DNA of 64,000 bases from Rhipicephalus microplus (taxonomy: Eukaryota; Arthropoda; Arachnida; Ixodida; Ixodidae): contig NC_134701.1 in the NCBI RefSeq assembly GCF_043290135.1, positions 204,845,601 through 204,909,600 of the forward strand, given 5' to 3'. The stretch's first letter is position 1; every line of letters starts with the position of its first letter. A model generated the notes under the pieces. It searched no databases. It was not told the origin of the DNA and saw only the letters and a program-made list of their open reading frames with translations. The position numbers and the translations under genes were made by a program. Positions 13,016 to 26,002 of the stretch are shown in pieces.

Positions 13016-13845
13016 ATATCTTCACCTGCCTAAAGCTTGGTTTAAATACCCCACTCCCCCTGTACTACCTCAAGGCATTTAGTGCTGCCACAGGGAGACC
13101 CTGGCTATGAAGGAATGATACAAAGGGAATTCGAAGGGCTGGTCAATATTTGCTAGACATATCAATATTTATAACTAGCAGCCAGGAAAGCTGAGAAATG
13201 TATAGGGGCATTTGTTAGCAGCAATTCTAATGTCAATGAGAAAAAGGCAAAGTGGATGAAAAGATATAAATTGCCGCTGGTAGCGACTGAACGGGCGTGT
13301 CATTCGAAAGTTGTGAGCAATTTTCCAACCCTCCTAGACGCATCTTAAACTGAAACTGATGTTTTCTTACTTTACAACTCCTACCATCTCTTGATAGGTC
13401 TATTCGTATACAAATTACGCAGTGCTGAGTTGTCGAAGTAGGCTCCAAATCTTGTGCGACATTATGCTTATACCTTTTGAACTTAAGTGCACTACTTTTT
13501 TCGAAGGTACTTACCTGCATTTGATATTGTTGTTGTTCCGCTATTTTGAATGCCGTGAAAAGGTAACCAAGGGTTTCTTTAAGGGCTTTACTCGCCACAC
13601 TCTCATATTCGCGTTCGTATACCTAAAGTGTTGCGACACAACTTTTCACATCTAGTATAGAAGTTACCAACTTGATAGGAGGCTTATGCGTGTCAGGTTG
13701 ATGCAAAGGTCCACTATGGTTATATATTATATTCCGCACTACCTAATCTGTTGGTCAAGGTAATACTCAGCACGAGTGTCAGGTGAAGTTAAGGGCCTTC
13801 TTATCAGGAGAATAGCTAGTTATGAAAGTTGGTACAGATCTATAA

Positions 13846-14650
13846 TGTACTGTTTGCCCTTTTACAATGAAAGATGTTATGAGATCACAACTTGGGTCAC
13901 GCGCAGTTGTCCGCGCCACTGCCGCCGGTGTCCGTAACCACATTTGAAGAAAAAAGCAGAAATGACACAGTATAGCTCGGACTCGGGTCCGCTGGGTGCC
14001 AGCCCAATATTCCACCAATAAGTTACGCCGGTGCTTGTAACTTGTTGTCAAACTTGCTCTAGGCAGGCTTGACCCAGTATTAATGACAAAGTGGGGTCAA
14101 TCCCGGGTCCGCTGGGTACCAGCCCAGTATTCTACCACTGAGCTGCACCGGTGCTTGTGACTTGCTGTCAAGCTTGCCTGAGGCAGGCTTGATGTCGGGA
14201 AAGCAATCGCGTTATGCGACTTATAAAGCGTTTCAAAACATCAAAAAAACAACCAGTCGTCGCACAATGCGAATAGCGTAACGTGTGGGCCGTCCAATGC
14301 TCCAACCCATTACAAAAGCTTGCTCTTGTTCCCCTATAAACTGTGGCGCATACCCACTGGAGCCATAATTCCACACCGTCGTCAGCCACTGCATGAGCAA
14401 TTGGAACGAAATTCCTTGCGAGTGTTTGGCAGATACCACGCTTCTCAGGAGATTGACGAAAAATGGCATAGCGAATGCTGGCCTACAACACAAATGAATT
14501 TATTAATAATGACCTAGTAGGTTTCAAGAGAGTGTCCTTGCAGTACTTACCCAATGAGTGTTTCGAAAAGGCTCTGAAAGACCACTCTTTTATCTTTCGC
14601 TGAGACTGTGCTGCGCCTTCCTCGCAGGCCTGGCGTTTTTTTTTTTTTTC
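13846..14650 (-). repeat. Composite repeat, copy B, with duplicated tRNA-like module
   Basis: The minus strand runs body (about 14158-14650), then a tRNA-like unit (14098-14157). A second ~125-bp copy of the body end plus tRNA-like unit follows (13972-14097), then a tail (13846-13971) shared with the SINE at 20631. The two tRNA-like units share GGGCTGG..CCCAGCGGACCC but have diverged, so the duplication is not recent. An A-rich stretch abuts the outer end near 14636-14650. Confidence 0.65.
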
Positions 14651-17164
14651 TACTTCGTCTTTCCGTCCGCTTTTTTTTTTTTTTGAGCAGTACATTACGG
14701 GCCTTCTTAACCATGGTAATGTCACGTGGGAGAAACGTTGAAGTGCGCCAGACATAACGACACGTGATTTGCCAGACCGATGAGCGGCTCACGTGTTCAC
14801 TCATTACAAAGCACTAAGGCACTACCACCATAATCATTGGCAAAATCATAAATGAAGTAAGCATCCGCGTAGATTCGCTTGTCTTCTTAAGGACGGACGC
14901 AAAGTTGCCACAAAGTCGAAGCAGCTTTTTCAATGTTGCTGCAACCTGGCGTCTACATTTGGTGTTACTAAAATACTGAGTATTTCACTAATTCCCCCAA
15001 AAAAGAATAATGGCGTGGTGGGTACTTGGCAGCTCCTTGCAGTTAATACAGCAGAATATATTTTCAAACAGCTAATGTTACGCGTACAGGTTTTTTTTTA
15101 TGCAACGTGGTTCAGCTAACTACTAAAAAGAAAGTGAGGCTACTGACAGGAAAGGTGTGAAAGGTGCCCGATTAGGCTATCACGTTTTATCAGTGGGGCG
15201 ACGGTCAAGCATCCTCCAGCATCTTGTTTATTATTCGTCTTTGTGGCAGTAAGGTGTCTTGATCTTTAAAAACAAGCGCAATTAAGTGCATTCTCCATAA
15301 GCGTTCCACGCATTCAAGCTGACGCTGCTACCTTCTTGCTTGCTCGGTCACCACGAAGATCGCTTCGCAAAAAGATGCACGATGCCTTGCATGTTCGTTG
15401 GGTGAAAACGAGAGGACGTTATGCATGCCTTGTAATCATAACAATACAAAATTCCCTCTGAAGGCAGGCGGGTGTTCAGAGTGAAAAAGTAAAGGGCTCC
15501 AGGGTGTGTTTTACGAAGATACAACAATCTTCAAGTCTTACTTGTCATCTAAGCTCTTACAACGCCGAAGCAAAACTTCACGAGATTTTTCATGGACCCA
15601 AAGTCGTCTGGAAGAAGTGTTTCTGCTTACGCGCCACAAATAGTGCTGTAAAAACAGATCCTCCACGTAATAGCAGACGTACTGAGAAGGTGAACAAACG
15701 CGGCAAGATTCTCTGGCATTGCTGCCTCGGTATCAATTGTATCGATATTAAGTGTATTCGACACAGCGAAAGCAATGCCGGAGCATTTCCTCTTCTATTG
15801 TATCTGCTTTTGTTTGTTTTGGTGGAGATACTGCATAAGGACATTGATTAATTTTGAACGTTTAAACCTCATTCTTTACCTGCTTTGAAGGGGGGTGATG
15901 TTTCGGCGTAACAATTATGAGCAGCTGCTTGAACAGCTCCCCCTCTTTACAGCAGTTTAAGAGCCTCACCTATGTCTTGATGTAAGAAAAAGCATGAGAC
16001 ATCGCGTACTTCCAATTGCCGGTGGAGACCCGGGAGGCACATCTTTAGAAGGTAGGCTACCGTTATACCATTATTTTAAACATGGTTTATAGAAAAGAAA
16101 ACATAACAGTAAACGATAAGGATAAGTTCTGTCTCAAGCATACGTCGTCAATACGTTGCTATACTGAATATATTCGATTGTCTGAGCGATGACATATCGA
16201 ACAACGCTACCATTGAGGGCTGACCATACATTGAAATATAATGCCCTTTACTCAACACATATATTATATGTGAAATGCAAAAAATCTAATTTTCGTTTGC
16301 GTCACCAAAGTCTTCCTTAATCACTATAATATATGTAACCACTACATTTTTCTCGCCGATAGCACAAAAAGAGAAAGTGTTTTGTATTAGCAATATCTTC
16401 CCACTACAGGTGATATTTGGTTAAGATAGTCAGTAGGGTACCACACAACGTGCTGAGTGCGAAAGACTCCAGAGAGCTAGTGTTTTGTGTGTTGTCATCG
16501 TCACTTGGCGCAACGCAGGCAAATTTCCACATAACATAGCCAGCTGTAGCATGTTAAGTGCGTGCTTGCGCAAAAAAGAAGGCTATTGCCTCCTGTTCTT
16601 CGAGCGTCTCGATAATGGCCTAACGGCAAGGCTTCTTGGGCGGACATGGCTAACCCTGCTTTCTGAGTGCAGTTCTGAAGAACACCAAGGGCTTTCTGAA
16701 ACTGTTGTGCTTGTCTTGAGGCGTCTTCATGCACAGACCGCAAGTTCACATCATCATCGTGTCTGCTTTCTCCCCCCTCACCTTACTATGGTGGAGGAAG
16801 TTCTGCTAAGAGGCTTAGGGAAGGAGTTGACCTTACACTAGCCGTTATATCATCATAGAACTGGTCGCATTTAACAGTTGGCGATACGTGTCCGTATTTT
16901 ACCACTCCAGTGATGCAAGCAGATGCATTCCACCTTATACAGACATGTCAAAGGCCTAATCCAGAACGCCCCCGTCCGCTTCCTCAAGCGGGCCTTCGCT
17001 AGAGCGACAACACCAGTTACAACCGCTGGATACATAACACATTCCACAAGACACTATACTTCACTTCATACACAACGCCGGCCTAACGGCACACATTTAA
17101 CTAACAAACATACTCGTGAAGATGTTATGCCCTATGGGCAAGTTTTTGTCGCAATAAAAATATG
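14651..17164. other. Non-coding; one isolated minisatellite unit
   Basis: No gene recognised. At 16589-16638 there is a single unit (TGTTCTTCGAGCGTCTCG and following) matching the tandem 50-bp repeat at 17165-17400. Confidence 0.5.
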
Positions 17165-17400
17165 AAAAGGCTTCTTTCTCTTGTCGAGTCCCTTGATGAT
17201 GATGTTAATGAAAGGCTGCTTCATCGTGTTCTTCAAGTGAATCGATGATGACTTTAAAACACGGCTTTATCCTTTTTGTTCTTGGAGGGCCTCGATGATG
17301 AATTTAACTAAAAGTCTTTTTCCTGATGTTCTTCGAGCGCCTTTATGAAAATTTTAACGCAAGGCTTTTTCTTCTTGTTCTTCGAGCACCATCGCGACGA
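17165..17400. repeat. 50-bp minisatellite, about 4.7 units
   Basis: The landmark TGTTCTT recurs at 17227, 17277, 17327 and 17376, with an earlier diverged unit from about 17181. Each unit has the form TGTTCTTCGAGCGCC, then TCGATGATGA, then an AAGGCTTTTTC-like end. Units are 75-85% alike by eye. Confidence 0.7.
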
Positions 17401-17573
17401 TATAGAGTGTCGACATTACTGCTGCTGCTACGGAAACAAGACAACGAAAGCCATGTATAAAGAGTGACAGAGGAAGCAAGCCTGGGATAGAAAAATACGC
17501 AAAGAAAAAATCAAGAATAAACGAAATGAATATAAAAAATAACCACAGAAAAAACTGGAAAAGAGAACGTGCA

Positions 17574-19047
<1,474 letters not shown>

Positions 19048-19436
19048 AGCAGGCTGTTTAGCTTCTCACTTCCGTCGAGGCCGAAGCTGCCCTCATTTTT
19101 TTATCACATGCTTGGTTTTGTAATAAATGAATAGCGCGAAAGGACTTTCATTCTGAGCTCGCCAAAGCATAGTTAAGAAACTTAACCTTACATTTTGGTG
19201 TTCAGTGAGTTATTTTGTGGTGATTGCTGAGTCTCACTTCATAAAAAGGATATTAACTATATTTAACGCAGTTACACGCTCCCAAACATACTTAAATACG
19301 TTTACGAAAGAGTGCAGTTCTTGGAAATGTAGCAGTTATAAGAGCGTAATTACTATACGGCATTATTTTTTGTCATAAATGGTAGTTGCAAAATATTGTT
19401 AAAATTACAATATGAAAGGAAAACGCAAGCAAAAAA

Positions 19437-19924
19437 CAATGCCAGGCCTGTTCGGAAGGCACAGCACAGTCACAGCGAAAGCTAGAAGAGTGGCCATTAG
19501 GAGCGTTTTCTAAACACTCATTGAGTAACTGCTGCACGCACACTTGCTGGTTGCCCACTACAAAACTATTTCTAATAATTTTTGGGTAGTCGACCGGCAT
19601 TCTATATGCTATCCTTCGTCATTCTGCTGAGAAGCGTGGTATCCACTAAGCACTTACAAAGAATTTTGTGCCAACTGTTCATGCACTGGTCGACGACGAT
19701 AAGGAATTGTGCCTGAAGTGGGTATGCGAAACAGTTATATATGACCAAGAACCAGCTTTTGAAGTGCGTTTGAGCATTGGACGACCCATTCTTTACGCTA
19801 TTCACCGTGTGAGGACTAGTTCTTTTGATGTTCTGAAACGCTTTATTGTTCCTATTACCGCGATTCTTTTCTCGATGTCAAGCCTGCCTAAGGCGAGTTT
19901 GCGACCAAGTCCCAAGTACAAGTG
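19437..19924 (+). repeat. Composite repeat, copy C (body only)
   Basis: Begins GCCAGGCCTGTTCGG and ends GTCAAGCCTGCCTAAGGCG...CCCAAGTACA. It follows the bodies of copies A and B in order along its length, in the opposite orientation. The tRNA-like module is missing. The 85-codon frame within it is not a recognisable protein. Confidence 0.65.
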
Positions 19925-20630
19925 AACAAACAGATTTTCTATGTAATACTTAAGGAACGTGCCCAGAAAGCTCCTACGGAAAGACTCAATAGACATAGTT
20001 TTTCCAACCCCACTCTACAGTACAGTTTATGGAGACGGATTGGGTAGCGATGTCCTGAAACGCGTCAAAAAGTTGTTAGTCCCACCTGGGGTTAAACGTT
20101 TTTTTTAAAACTTCACACGGGCACACTACCTGTGAAAACATCGCTTGAACAACGAGGTATGTTTGTTCCGTGGGTACTGAACTGTAGTTTATGTAAAAAA
20201 GCAGAAACTGCGAAACACATTTTTTTGACCGTTAGAACGCCGTGTTTTATCGGGATGTACTGCAGAGAACTTTGAAGAAGGAGCTAAACAATCGACGCCT
20301 ACGGTAATCGTTTGCTGCTTCTTCAAAGAAATTGTGTCCCGTATAACCTCTTCATGCTTCTATGTCTTCATAGCATATGGAGGTCACGTATTGATGTAGA
20401 AAATGCTGAGTCCAAGCGTGATTGGTTAACACCCATTTTGTTGAACAGGTAACGAAACTAAGAGAAGAGCTGGAACATGGGGCAAGCGATGAAATGCTTA
20501 GTTTACTAAACACGTTAAAAGCGTTAAAGATGCGTATGTGAATACAGCTAGCCTTACGCATGCTGGTGAGTGATGTGTGGCATATGTATATATGCACAAA
20601 ATGTATCAAGTGTCATGAAGAAAAAAAAAA

Positions 20631-20830
20631 CTTGGCGTGGCTCAGTGGTAGAATGCTGGGCTGGCACGCAGTGGACCCAGGTTGAAGCCCCAGTGTGTAA
20701 TTGGCACTACGTTTTTATTTCTTAATCCTGCGATAGTGGTGACGGACACAGGCGGCGGCGGCGGGCAACTACGACGCCGAGTGTAACCATAGTTTTGATT
20801 TCATAAAAACTTTCCCTGTGAAAGCTACAA
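20631..20830 (+). repeat. tRNA-Ala-like SINE
   Basis: A box (GGCTCAGTGGTAGAATGC), anticodon-loop-like CTGGCAC and a decayed B box (AGGTTGAAGCC) are followed by a ~135-bp body with TGACGGACACAGGCGGCGG. The head and body match 13846-14038 on the other strand. It lies just after a run of ten A residues. The damaged B box suggests it is inactive. Confidence 0.6.
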
Positions 20831-21870
20831 ACCACCATATTAAAACAGAACAGCACATATAATCTCGAGAATTGCGCGTTGTATGTTAAAGCAGTACAGT
20901 GCGTGTTATAAAAAGAGGGTCAGGTAAAAAAACAGAACATTATTTTGCACTGGCGTAGTGGCGTCGTGGTACAACAGACCCATGCCACCTCCCCGCTCGA
21001 AAAGATTTTAGCTATGGCATACGGAGCGGAAAGTGTCCATTTCAACGAGGTGCCCTCCCCCGCTCTTCTACAAATACAAGTAGGCACACCCACCACCGCA
21101 AAATCGTTTTCTAAAAACGCTTCTGTAACCATGCCTATAAAAGATCTTTAGCTTTGAGAAGATATGAACAAGTAAGACAAAAGTTTTTTTGAAGAGAAAA
21201 AAAATGCCAACAAATTTCTCAGGGTCTCATTGAACGATCACCTATAGAACGAATGTTCATAGCGAATAAAAAAACATCAAAGATAAAGAAACAAAGGTAC
21301 CTTTATATTCAACATTTCTAATTCGAGCGGTAAGAAAAAAAACCACAGTTTGACATAGCAACATGAACAGCATGAACGTCATAGCAACAAATCGGAAGGT
21401 GACACGCAAAATGGCAAGTAGATCAATACGTGCGTTTCTCACGCACAAATAATGCACGAAAGCTACTCACAGGTACAGATGAACGTGGTTAGGCGTCTCA
21501 GTTGTTACTTCGCTGTGTCTGCAAAGCGAGTTTTTTCGCAAACAGAGACTGTGCAATGATTGCAGTGATCTCTGTGTGCCCGGTAACTACAACAGAATCG
21601 TTCCGGCGAAAGCCAAAGGCCAGCCAAGACGTACCATCCTTCCTACCACGCAACAAGGGCGCGCGATCGAGCGTCCATCTCCTCCTTTCCGCGGGACATA
21701 GTACGTGTGGGAAATTCGGGCACGCACTGCTGCATCCTGACGATGTGACGACGCGCGCTCATTGCGCCGTCTTATTGGTAATGCTGAAAACATTAATCCC
21801 CCCTCCCCCCAAGATGCCCGTAACCAGCAGTAAGTGGTACTTAGAAGTAGCTTCCCGCTTGAACGTTGAG
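20831..21870. other. Non-coding; possible unnamed dispersed repeat
   Basis: No gene. About 21680-21796 (minus) resembles 25435-25530 (plus) in having TTTTCAGC, then ACCAA[T/C]AAGA[C/T]GGCG and a following GAGCGCGC. This suggests a further dispersed repeat whose limits I cannot define. Confidence 0.35.
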
Positions 21871-21873
21871 GGA

Positions 21874-21945
21874 CATGCTCCCCCGTGGCTCAGTAGTTAA
21901 CGCCTCGCATTCAAGTCTTAGAGGTCCTAAGTTGGATTCCGCGCA
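21874..21945 (+). repeat. tRNA-like SINE head
   Basis: A box (GTGGCTCAGTAGTTAACGCC) and B-box-like AAGTTGGATTCCGC are spaced as in a tRNA, with a T-rich run downstream. The acceptor ends do not pair. Confidence 0.45.
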
Positions 21946-22120
21946 CCGCAGTCTTTTTCTAGATAGTTTTTTTTTTCTCGCATTTTCTTATATACAGATA
22001 CGTACACATACACGTGAGTAATGGTGACGCCCACATCAAGACCGACGCCAGCGGCAAAACGCAGCCAAGTGTGTCCATATAATTACAATATAATACTACA
22101 ATATATTTACTATATTATAA

Positions 22121-22155
22121 TTTGTAGTGCCGCAATAAAATAGCGGCACTACAAA
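22121..22155. repeat. Perfect 13-bp hairpin in AT-rich DNA
   Basis: TTTGTAGTGCCGC (22121-22133) and its exact reverse complement (22143-22155) are separated by 9 bases. It is flanked on the left by TA-rich sequence. It could be the fused ends of a small inverted-repeat transposon or a fold-back relic. Confidence 0.7.
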
Positions 22156-22789
22156 CAGTGATACTTTGCCTTGCATAAAACTCTAATTCTCAAAAAGAAG
22201 ATGCAGCGACACCAGCTTTTGTAGTCTAGGCAAAAGCCCGTACCCTACCACCACGAACCTTTGAGTTTTTTTTGCTTTCTTACGTGCCTCCTTATCGTTC
22301 TGTAATGTTCTAGCTAGCTCGTCTGCCCCCGAGGCGTTTAAGCGGTGTCAACTGATGGCGTGGAAACGGACGAGCCACAGGATATCAGGCAATTCACATG
22401 AATGTCAATTGAACGACAGCCTGTTTCCCCACTTCCTACGCCGGATGTAAGAAAGGAAAAACAGTAATTTTTAATCTTTTTCTTGGGTTCTTTGTCCTGC
22501 CACCATCATCTCGTGAATGAAAGTGGGTCGCGATGAGAACTTTTGCCGCTGGTGTTTCGTTTGTCAGCACCTCGTTTATTTTATTGTTCTTTTTCTTTAA
22601 TTTTGTCCAATCTGCCACATGGTTGCTGCTGATTTCTTTAAAGACCGAAACGATGGCGTAAAGTGAATAAATAGGTGGTAATGTTAAGGCTATATGTATC
22701 CTGTAGATATTTGAACGAAGCCATGAGAAAAACTCACACAACACATCGTAATACATTATTTCTCTTACCAGATTAATTACCTTGGTATG
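22156..22789. other. Non-coding DNA, nothing recognised
   Basis: Short frames only. No motif or repeat family identified. Confidence 0.5.
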
Positions 22790-23000
22790 TCAGGTATAAA
22801 AATACCCTCTACTGGTCTGAATATTCAGGCACGGACATTGCGTGGGATCGATTCCCGGTCATAGTGGCCATTATTTCGATCCAGACGACAATGTAACAGG
22901 CCAGTGTACCTATATTTACATACACGTTAAGGAATCCCAGGTGGCTGAAATTTCCGTAGTTCTCTCCCACGTTGCCTCTCAGGGTTTCGGAACGTTATAA
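22790..23000 (+). repeat. Diverged copy of the major tRNA-derived SINE
   Basis: Keeps the order of the intact copy at 33757-33995: B-box-like GATCGATTCCCGG, then ACACGTTAAGGAATCCCAGG, GGCTGAAATTTCCG and GTTTCGGAACGTTATA. It is far more diverged than that copy. Confidence 0.55.
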
Positions 23001-23249
23001 GTGAATAATGGATTGCCTTTCTGGAGAAACATGCGGAGGTGAATGGGAGCGTAGGTATGACACTAGATGGTCTTTAAATGTAAAAAAGAGAGTTTGAATA
23101 TATCAGAGGACGCTTGCGTTAGCGCTACCATTTGTATCAGCGCTAACGCTGAAACAAAAGGCACTGCCAGCCAACTGGTGATCTTTAAGTACAGCGGAAG
23201 GCATTCCCGCAAACGCAAACGGATGCACCTATGGCGCAATCTAATTGAT

Positions 23250-23386
23250 ATGTGGTGTTTAACGTCCCACAACCACCATATCATTATGAGAGACGCCGTA
23301 GTGAAGGGCTCCGGAAATTTCGACCACCTGGGGTTCCTTGAAGTGCACCCAAATCTTCTGAGCACACGGGCCTACGACGCATTCTA
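23250..23386 (-). repeat. SINE, 5'-truncated copy (tRNA head missing)
   Basis: Contains the tail half of the major SINE in inverse orientation: ATATGTGGTGTTTAACGTCC, then GAGACGCCGTAGTGAAGGGC, then GTGCACCCAAATCTTCTGAG. It stops before the tRNA-like head and is followed directly by E copy 3. Confidence 0.75.
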
Positions 23387-23394
23387 GTGATAAA

Positions 23395-24810
23395 AAAAAT
23401 TCAGCAGATCCCATGAACACTGGATATCGATGATATGCGAAGCACGAATGAGGGAAGTGTATATGCCACTTTCAAATCACCACAACGTTAAGAGGTGGAG
23501 GTACATTATGCCGTACACGACTTCTGTGTCATGGTTATTATGTTCGAATGTGTCGTTTACCTTCGTCATCTATTCACGTCACGTGATGCCAAATTTAGTA
23601 CATGTGGAGCTAGCGAAACGGCCACGAGAACGCTATGAGCGTGGTATGTTGTCGTGTTCTTACGCGACACTCGTCTAAAGATTATCATGTTTGCACCAGT
23701 CACATACCTTCGTCATTCATTGACGTCACGTGACACTAAATTTGTTATAAGCGAAGCTAGCGAAATGGCCTCGAGCACGTCATGAAGGGCCCAATGTAAT
23801 CCAACGTAACGTTGCCGCACTCGCACGCTGGGCACAGCAACGCTAGGTTAGCAAAACGCGAGCACTCTATAGTCTGACGCCAAGCGCGGTCGGCGCGACC
23901 AGCGTCCGTCAGTACGGCCCGACGGCAACCGGCACGAAATGTGACATGCTGCGTATGGCGCCAATGTGCTACCAAGACAGCATTGCGTCTGCCTCCTTTT
24001 GAGGCGGAGGGACGCCGTACGCGCTCAAACGCGCATGTGTCAAAGCAACGCAGCGTGTGCCTGCGAGTATACGGCAGGACCACCGCCTGGCATGGCAAAG
24101 CCGGCGTGACGTGACGAAACGAACATCTACGTCGAAGTGTATTGGTGCCTTGACTGTGGCACATAGTCATGTTTTCACATGACACGCATCTTATGATTAT
24201 CATGTTTGCACCAGTCACATACCTTCGTCATCCGTTGACGTCACGTAATACAAAATTTGGCATATGTGAAGCTAGCACAACGGCCGCGTGCGCATCATGA
24301 GTGTGGCATGTAGTTATGTTGTTACATGACACGCAGGTCGTGATTATCACGTTTGGATGTGTCACTTACCTATGGTCCGCTCGCGTCAGGTAATACCAAA
24401 TTTGGTATATGGGAAGCTAGCGAAATGGTCGAGAGCGCATCGTGAGCGTGGCATGTAGTCATGTTGTTACATGACATGCATGTCATTATTTTCATATCAA
24501 GGTCTGTCGCTTTTGTTCGCTATGCAGTAATGCCATATCATACCAGTTTTGCAACTTGTCATGTGAACGAAACCACCGCAAGAGCAGCAAGACCGTGAAA
24601 TGAAAATCTTGACAGTCATGACGTACATATCATGATTTTCGTGTTATGACTGATCAAATATGCTTACCATACAGTCATGTTATGCCATACCAAGTTTAGT
24701 ACCGATCCCATTATTCAAACGACCAGGAGAGCTAAAAGTCGTAGGCGGCTAGATAGATAGATACACTCCAAGTCGCCGAAGTGTCCTAAGAAATGCTTCG
24801 CATTTAAAAA
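23395..24810 (+). repeat. E-family element, copy 3, apparently full length
   Basis: The best-preserved copy, about 1.4 kb. In order it shows a left end with ATGCGAAGCA at 23435-23444, then monomers marked by AAATTTAGTACATG (about 23590) and AAATTTGTTATAAG (about 23739). A ~360-bp core (about 23800-24160) follows, then monomers at about 24253 and 24398. A diverged unit (about 24480-24720), GTAGGCGGCTAGATAGATAG and a right end with hairpin AAATGC-TTC-GCATTT complete it. The left ATGCGAAGCA is the exact reverse complement of 24794-24803. No coding capacity. The layout resembles HINE/DINE-1 or pearl elements; that class assignment is inference. Confidence 0.7.
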
Positions 24811-25340
24811 TGCCCCCACCTCCCAGAAGGAAGCCGTGAGAAAATTCGAAGAAATTAATTGCGCTAAGAGGCTTGCGTTGTCGTCAGAGATTCGACTTAA
24901 CCTACTACTGCCCATTTCTTCAGGTGCGCCCAGCCAGCGAACGGTGGAGAGAGAGGAGCGCGCGGACGTGAAAGTAGGGCAACAGTGTTCTTGGCTCGGC
25001 GTTGGCTTTTCACAGTGGCGTCTCGAGCACCCATTTCCAGAGGTTCTTGAGAGCCACCCAGCCAAAGAATAGTCGAGAGTGAGGCGCGAGCGGACGGGAG
25101 AGAGGGGTGCAGAAAGGAAAGAGAGCGAACGGCAAGAGGAGTGGCAAAGCACTACAGGTACCACTCCTACACTCTCTGGCACCCCATGCTCTGGTTGCTA
25201 GGGGCGAAGATAAGCGCTCGCACCCGCAGCCGTTGCTATGAAAGAGAGAGTGGGAGGGAAAGGATAAAACTCCCGTGCGCGCGGACAACGCCGGATGCCT
25301 GACATACCCCGACTAAAAAGTGCATTCGCATTTATGATGT
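24811..25340. other. GC-rich unclassified segment with an internal imperfect duplication
   Basis: No gene. Two related segments around 24910-24969 and 25028-25100 both read CCCATTTC, then CCCAGCCA, then GAGCG..CGGACG, suggesting an old duplication of roughly 120 bp. It probably belongs to a repeat, but I cannot name it. Confidence 0.4.
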
Positions 25341-25405
25341 TTTCTGACGCGCAGATTTGAACCGGTGGCACCTGGCTCCGCGGCTCTCAGCATACTGACG
25401 GTGAG
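25341..25405 (-). repeat. tRNA-like SINE head, degenerate
   Basis: The minus strand shows an A-box-like AGCTCACCGTCAGTATGCTG and a B box ACCGGTTCAAATC. The acceptor stem is not visible. Confidence 0.4.
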
Positions 25406-25902
25406 CTATTTATTACACCATTTACTGCTATGAGCTTTTCAGCGTGCTCTCCGCCTTACCAACAAGATGGCGAGAAGAGCGCGCTTCTGAGGTCAGCGCC
25501 GCACTCATTGCAGCACGTGTGCTAGACTCTTTCCTGTACTTTACCATAGGGCGTCGGGATGAGGGTGGTTTCCGCGTATTGTGGTTTCACCGAAAAGACT
25601 GCGTTGATGTTGAAGGGCGCATGAAGATCACTTCGTTCGCTACAGCGGCCCTTTTGCGAAATGACCGCGTTGTTAGAATCCAATGAAGGAACAACTTTGA
25701 CAGTTGTTGGCGGTCATTCTGTGCTTACCTGTGTGTATGTTTCGTGCGTACCTCTTTGTGTTTAAGCAACACACTTGAACTGTTGAGCTAAAAACGGAGT
25801 TAGTTTGCGCACGTTCAGCGTGTAGTCTTTTCGCGAGTCCTTTGTTGTTGAGCGGCGTGGTACGTATTTTTAGGAACTTGCCATTATTCATCTGACTTTC
25901 GA
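25406..25902. other. Non-coding; no supported gene
   Basis: An 80-codon frame at 25444-25686 has no recognised domain. Its first part resembles the repeat at about 21680-21796, so it is treated as repeat-derived. Confidence 0.4.
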
Positions 25903-25910
25903 ATTTCGTG

Positions 25911-26002
25911 ATGATGATGATGATATGATATGATATGATATGATATGTGGGGTTTAACGTCCCAAAACCACCATATAATTATGAGAAACGCTGTAGTGAA
26001 GG
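25911..26002 (-). repeat. SINE, 3' half, separated from its head by the retrotransposon
   Basis: Tail of the major SINE: a GATGAT/ATATG-rich end, then GGGGTTTAACGTCCC and GCTGTAGTGAAGG. The rest of the same SINE continues at 31059-31235. An 8-bp duplication (ATTTCGTG at 25903-25910 and 31236-31243) brackets the whole split SINE. Confidence 0.85.

Noticed and set aside
16485..16841. 118-codon plus-strand frame with an overlapping minus-strand frame
   Set aside because: No motif and similar open frames on both strands.
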